Positions 60,428 through 64,000 of a DNA stretch of 64,000 bases are shown here, piece after piece (positions within the stretch are counted from its first letter, which is position 1; each line of letters starts with the position of its first letter). Both the position numbers and the translations under genes were made by a program. Below the pieces are notes generated by a model. It did not search any database and was not told where the DNA came from. It was given only the letters and a program-made list of their open reading frames with translations. Origin of the DNA: JAHJQZ01 sp963667595 (GTDB lineage: Bacteria; Pseudomonadota; Alphaproteobacteria; Rhizobiales; Devosiaceae); contig CAXXWD010000001.1 of assembly GCA_963667595.2 (NCBI GenBank), forward strand, positions 1,178,001 to 1,242,000, in the 5' to 3' direction.

Positions 60428-60934
60428 ATGAGCATGAGCGCAAATTCCTTCACCTATGAGGAGCTGCTTGCCCACGGGCACGGCGAACTGCCCGGTCAGG
60501 GCGATGCCAGGTTACCGGTTCCTCCGATGCTGATGTTCAATCGCATCACCCATATCGACGGCACCGGCGGTGCCTTTTCCAAGGGCCAGATCAAGGCGGA
60601 ACTCGATCTGACGCCTGATTTATGGTTCTTCCACTGCCATTTTGTCGGCGATCCCGTCATGCCGGGCTGTCTGGGGCTCGATGCCCTGTGGCAGATGATC
60701 GGCTTTTTCCTATCCTGGTCGGGTTCGCCGGGCCGGGGTCGGGCGCTTGGTGGCACAATCAAGTTCACCGGACAGGTCACAGAGGAAAAAAAGCGCCTCG
60801 AATACATCGTCGACATCCGTCGGCACATGCGCTCGCCCCTGCCCTTCGGTTTGGGCAACGGTGTCGTCAAGGCCGACGGAGAAGTAATTTATGTGGCCGA
60901 AAACCTCAGAGTCGGCCTGATCCCGGTTTCCTGA
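60428..60934 (+). CDS. fabA: 3-hydroxydecanoyl-ACP dehydratase/isomerase
   Basis: 168 residues, standard length. FabA dehydrates 3-hydroxyacyl-ACP and isomerises trans-2- to cis-3-decenoyl-ACP, the entry to unsaturated fatty acids without oxygen. Active-site His is in LWFFHCHFVGDPVMPGCLGLDALWQM, with the Asp in GLDALWQ, and GTIKFTGQV follows. It starts 205 bp from irr on the other strand and is followed by fabB after 66 bp. Confidence 0.97.
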   Translation: MSMSANSFTYEELLAHGHGELPGQGDARLPVPPMLMFNRITHIDGTGGAFSKGQIKAELDLTPDLWFFHCHFVGDPVMPGCLGLDALWQMIGFFLSWSGSPGRGRALGGTIKFTGQVTEEKKRLEYIVDIRRHMRSPLPFGLGNGVVKADGEVIYVAENLRVGLIPVS

Positions 60935-61000
60935 ACCGTCAAATCGCCGTAAGCCTGATATGGGGATGTTTCCCCTCCGACGCAGTTACAGGAAGTCAAA

Positions 61001-62227
61001 ATGAAACGCGTAGTCGTCACCGGTATGGGCATCGTCTCCTCGATCGGCAACAATCTTGCTGAGGTGACCGAAAGTCTCAAGCTGGGCCGGGGCGGGATCG
61101 TCTTTTCAGAAGACTACGCCCGGCTCAATTTCCGCTGCCAGGTTCATGGCGCGCCCAAGCTCGATCCCTTCACGGTGATCGACCGGCGCACCGCCCGCTT
61201 CATGGGCAAGGGCGCGGCCTGGAACTATGTCGCCATGGCCGAGGCGATCGAACATGCCGGGCTCGAGGACAAGGATTATCGCCGCAATCCGCGCGTCGGC
61301 ATCATAATGGGGTCCGGCGGACCGTCGACCCTCGCCGTGGTCGAAGCCGCCGACATCACCCGCGAAAAGGGACCGCGCCGCATCGGGCCGACCGCCGTGC
61401 CCAAGGCGATGAGTTCCACCGCCTCGGCGACGCTGGCCACCGCCTTCAACATTCATGGCGTCAACTATTCGATCTCTTCGGCCTGCGCCACGTCCAAGCA
61501 CAATATCGGCGCCGGGTTCGAACAGATCCAGATGGGCAAGCAGGACATCGTGTTTGCCGGCGGTCACGAGGACCTGCACTGGTCGATGACCAATCTGTTC
61601 GACGCCATGGGCGCCATGTCGACCAAGTACAACGACACGCCGGACAAGGCTTCGCGCCCCTATGACAAGGATCGCGACGGCTTCGTCATTGCCGGCGGCG
61701 CCGGCGTCCTGGTTCTTGAAGAGCTGGAACACGCCAAGGCGCGCGGGGCGAAGATCTATGCCGAGCTGATCGGCTATGGCGCCACCTCGGACGGCTACGA
61801 CATGGTCGTGCCTTCGGGCGAGGGCGGCGCGCGCTGCATGCGCATGGCCATGGACATGGCCGGCATGCCGATCGACTACATCAACCCGCACGCAACTGCG
61901 ACCCCGGCCGGAGATGGCCCGGAAATCGAAGCCATCCGCACAGTTTTCGGCGGTGGCGACAAGACGCCACCAATCGCCGCCACCAAGGGCCTGACCGGGC
62001 ACGCGCTCGGTGCCGCCGGGGTGTGGGAATCGATCTTTTCGATCCAGATGATGAACGAGAACTTCATCGCCGCGAGCGCCAATATCTTCGAACTCGACCC
62101 GGCCTTTGCCGACATGCCGATCGTCCGCGAACGCCGCGACAACGTGCATCTTTCCGTCGTGATGTCGAATTCCTTCGGCTTCGGAGGCACCAACGCCACG
62201 CTGATCTTCAAGCATCCGGACGCGTAA
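61001..62227 (+). CDS. fabB: 3-oxoacyl-ACP synthase I
   Basis: 408 residues. Condensing enzyme that extends the cis-decenoyl-ACP from FabA. Catalytic Cys in ISSACATSKHNIG, histidines in INPHATATPAGDGPE and in KGLTGHALGAAG, and the C-terminal SNSFGFGGTNATLIF glycine loop are all present. Length as usual. An AGGAAG ribosome site precedes the ATG. The expected third gene of the operon, fabI, does not follow; an intergenic repeat and a convergent methyltransferase gene are there instead. Confidence 0.97.
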   Translation: MKRVVVTGMGIVSSIGNNLAEVTESLKLGRGGIVFSEDYARLNFRCQVHGAPKLDPFTVIDRRTARFMGKGAAWNYVAMAEAIEHAGLEDKDYRRNPRVGIIMGSGGPSTLAVVEAADITREKGPRRIGPTAVPKAMSSTASATLATAFNIHGVNYSISSACATSKHNIGAGFEQIQMGKQDIVFAGGHEDLHWSMTNLFDAMGAMSTKYNDTPDKASRPYDKDRDGFVIAGGAGVLVLEELEHAKARGAKIYAELIGYGATSDGYDMVVPSGEGGARCMRMAMDMAGMPIDYINPHATATPAGDGPEIEAIRTVFGGGDKTPPIAATKGLTGHALGAAGVWESIFSIQMMNENFIAASANIFELDPAFADMPIVRERRDNVHLSVVMSNSFGFGGTNATLIFKHPDA

Positions 62228-62258
62228 GCGCTAAAAAAACCAACGCCCGCCCTGGTCC

Positions 62259-62332
62259 TCATCCTGAGCCTTTCGAAGGACGAGGGCCGGTCTATGGTGC
62301 TTGTGTCCCATCCTTCGACACGCTCAGGATGA
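62259..62332. repeat. intergenic inverted repeat (REP-like pair)
   Basis: Two 22-bp arms, at 62259-62280 and 62311-62332, are inverted copies with 2 mismatches, each containing the core TCATCCTGAGC and TCGAAGGA. The spacer is 30 bp. It lies between convergent genes just after fabB and is of the kind scattered in many alphaproteobacterial genomes. It can also fold as a long hairpin and stop transcription from both sides. Confidence 0.8.
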
Positions 62333-62385
62333 CGAAGGGATTTGTTGCGGTCTTCGTTCGGTTCGCCCGCCAGCCGCAGCGCCTC

Positions 62386-63588
62386 TTATTTCCGGAACAC
62401 CCCGACGCATTCGACATGCGCCGTGTGGCGGAACTGATCGACCGGGGTCACGCTCTTGAGCCGGTAGCCGCCTTCGATGAGACAGGCCGCATCGCGGGCG
62501 AATGTCGTTGGATCGCAGGAGACGGCCACGACCCGCTTGATCTTTGTCTTGGCGATTTCCCACGCCTGAGCCTCGGCCCCGGCGCGCGGGGGATCGAAAA
62601 CAAGCCCGTCGAACCGGTCGAGTTCCTGCGCCGTCAGAGGGTCGCGGAACAGATCACGCGTCTCGGTTCCCAAGCGCTTGAGACCCGGCGTTGCCTGCAG
62701 CGCCGCATCAAAGGCCGCGACGGCATTCTTGTCCGCATCGATACCAAAGACCTGTGCGCGCGCGGCCAGCCGCAATGCAAAGGTACCGACACCGCAAAAC
62801 AGATCCGCGACCCGTTTGGCCGGAGCGAGGGCCGTAACCACCCGTTCGGCCAGCGCTGCCTCTCCAGCGAGCGTAGGCTGCAGGAAAGGAGCAACCGGCA
62901 GGGACAGGGCCGCCGCGCCGATGTCGACCACGGGCGCGCGTCTGAGAATGAGCGTTTCACCATTGAGGTTGACCCGGGCGAGGTCGAAGCGCCGCGCCAG
63001 GGCAGAAAAATCCGGCCGGTTGCTCGCCTTGGCGGTCAGGGCAAGATCGATGCCGGTCGCCGTCGCCGTAATGAGCGCCTCGGCATTGGCCCCCATCAGA
63101 CGGCTGGCCGCAGCGGCGATTTCGGGCGCTGTCATCAGGTCCGGCGAAAGGATCGGACAGGTTTCGATCCGTTCGAGATCATGGCTTTTCCAACCGGTGA
63201 AACCGGCGCCCTGCGGTGTCGCCCGCAAGGTTACGCGGCGCCGGCCGGCGCCATGCGCATCGACCAGCGTATCGACATCCGCCTCGATCCCGGCACGGGC
63301 AAGGGCATCGACAACAAGGCCGCGTTTCCAGGCGCGATAGGGGTCGATTTTCCAGTGCTGCAACTGGCAGCCGCCGCAGAGGGTGAAGTGCGGGCAAAAG
63401 GGCGCGATCCGATCCGGGCTCGGCGTTTGAATGGCGTCCAGACGTCCGCGCTGGCCGTCGCGATCCACCCGGACCCGTTCGCCCGGCAAACCAAAGGGCA
63501 CGAAGAAACGCCCGTCCGGCGTTTCGGCAAACGCTTCGCCGCGTGCGCCCATGCCGGCGAGATCGACTGTTTCAATGCCCGCCGACAT
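62386..63588 (-). CDS. 23S rRNA (uracil-C5) methyltransferase, RlmD/RumA family
   Basis: 400 residues. SAM-dependent TrmA-superfamily enzyme methylating uracil C5 in RNA. A TRAM-like beta-barrel (about 5-55), then cysteines of a 4Fe-4S cluster (CPHFTLCGGC and a later ETCPIL), the SAM site VADLFCGVGTFALRLA, and the catalytic CDPTTFARD in VAVSCDPTTFARD. Shorter than E. coli RlmD (433). Whether it acts on U747, U1939 or tRNA cannot be read. Three ATGs stand in a row (63594, 63591, 63588); the third has the best spacing to AAGG. Confidence 0.88.
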   Translation of the reverse strand: MSAGIETVDLAGMGARGEAFAETPDGRFFVPFGLPGERVRVDRDGQRGRLDAIQTPSPDRIAPFCPHFTLCGGCQLQHWKIDPYRAWKRGLVVDALARAGIEADVDTLVDAHGAGRRRVTLRATPQGAGFTGWKSHDLERIETCPILSPDLMTAPEIAAAASRLMGANAEALITATATGIDLALTAKASNRPDFSALARRFDLARVNLNGETLILRRAPVVDIGAAALSLPVAPFLQPTLAGEAALAERVVTALAPAKRVADLFCGVGTFALRLAARAQVFGIDADKNAVAAFDAALQATPGLKRLGTETRDLFRDPLTAQELDRFDGLVFDPPRAGAEAQAWEIAKTKIKRVVAVSCDPTTFARDAACLIEGGYRLKSVTPVDQFRHTAHVECVGVFRK

Positions 63589-63619
63589 CATCATTGCCTT
63601 TTTTTCGGAATCCTTCCGG

Positions 63620-64000
63620 TCAGGCCACGGTCTCGAACAGACGCATGACGTCGTCACGCTGGCAGAGCTGCGTGCCGGGCGTCATGGCGGCCGCGGCACC
63701 GGCCGCGATGCCGAGCCTGAAGGCCTTGTTGCGGTCCCAGCCTTCGGAAAGAGCCCAAACCATGGCACCAAGGAAGCTGTCGCCGGCACCCACCGTCGAC
63801 TTGGTCGGCACGTGCAGCGCGGGCAGGCGGACAAGATCGTCCTTGTCGGCCAGCATGGCGCCCTCGGCGCCGAGCGTGATGGCCAGCATTTCGCATTTGC
63901 CGCGGCCGATTACGGTCATCGCCGCCTCGCGGGCCGAAGCCTCGTTAAGCGTGTCGCCGGCCAGATGGCGCAATTCGGAAAGGCTCGGCTTGGCCAGGAA
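63620..64000 (-). CDS. pfkB: PfkB-family sugar kinase, 3' part
   Basis: The C-terminal 126 residues of a ribokinase-fold kinase whose 5' part lies beyond the window edge. Visible: FLAKPSLSELRHLAGD, MLAITLGAEGAMLADKDDLVRLPAL, and the catalytic loop TKSTVGAGDSFLGAMVWALSEG with the general-base Asp and anion hole GAGD. The pattern KPSLSELRHL plus VRLPALHVP is that of the 1-phosphofructokinase/6-phosphofructokinase-2 branch. Substrate (fructose phosphate, tagatose phosphate or other) not decidable from this half. It ends 31 bp before the methyltransferase start. Confidence 0.85.
   Translation of the reverse strand, partial: FLAKPSLSELRHLAGDTLNEASAREAAMTVIGRGKCEMLAITLGAEGAMLADKDDLVRLPALHVPTKSTVGAGDSFLGAMVWALSEGWDRNKAFRLGIAAGAAAAMTPGTQLCQRDDVMRLFETVA

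Noticed and set aside
1..64000. CRISPR arrays, rRNA genes and additional tRNAs
   Set aside because: No regularly spaced repeats, rRNA-like stretches or other cloverleaf candidates were seen by eye. An automated tRNA and CRISPR scan would be decisive.

Overview
The window comes from a high-GC alphaproteobacterium, most probably a Hyphomicrobiales member near Devosia or Pelagibacterium. The evidence is gene order and gene content read from the sequence: irr next to fabA-fabB, DUF1150 next to hsp20, the flagellar regulator FlbT, and the row NDUFA9-like / uppP / GST / queG. The genus is inference.

Layout. 1-1852: hsp20 with a ROSE-type RNA thermometer in its leader, a DUF1150 gene, and a glycosyltransferase. 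1964-15797: a 13.8-kb integrative element in the 3' end of tRNA-Leu(CAG), bounded by a 14-bp direct repeat and carrying its tyrosine integrase beside the tRNA. Its cargo is a two-partner secretion locus (TpsB, a TpsA with a C-terminal class-3-lipase-like domain, and a small membrane protein), an AlpA-like regulator, an IS3-family insertion flanked by two truncated genes, a serine recombinase, an RNase-H-like protein, a zinc-binding protein and a very small family-A-polymerase-like protein. 16054-22285: housekeeping genes (NDUFA9-like, uppP, GST, queG, SDR, acetyltransferase, hydrolase). 22403-28769: infC with an AUU start, then two tandem chemoreceptors. 28990-33042: SIS sugar isomerase, amino-sugar kinase, malQ. 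33633-38128: an RND efflux pair. 38310-48802: flagellar genes on the minus strand (flbT, flgL, flgK, flgN-like, flgE, flgD, fliS, fliD, flagellin) ending in an ECF-type sigma factor. 49673-55800: L-rhamnose catabolism (rhaA, rhaD, rhaR, and rhaK divergently) beside an unusual glycoside hydrolase. 55966-58803: rpsO-pnp. 58976-64000: SH3 protein, irr, fabA-fabB, a TrmA/RlmD-type RNA methyltransferase and the 3' part of a PfkB sugar kinase.

How the genes work together. The element is the accessory part. Its secretion locus looks able to display or release a lipase, with a membrane protein translationally coupled behind it that could protect the producer. The integrase excises or inserts the element, and the polymerase-like and RNase-H-like genes may be part of its own DNA metabolism. 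The rest is core: late flagellar assembly with its own sigma factor, chemotaxis receptors, and a complete rhamnose isomerase-kinase-aldolase route with its DeoR-type regulator but no transporter in the window. No rRNA or CRISPR array was seen, and tRNA-Leu is the only tRNA found by eye.
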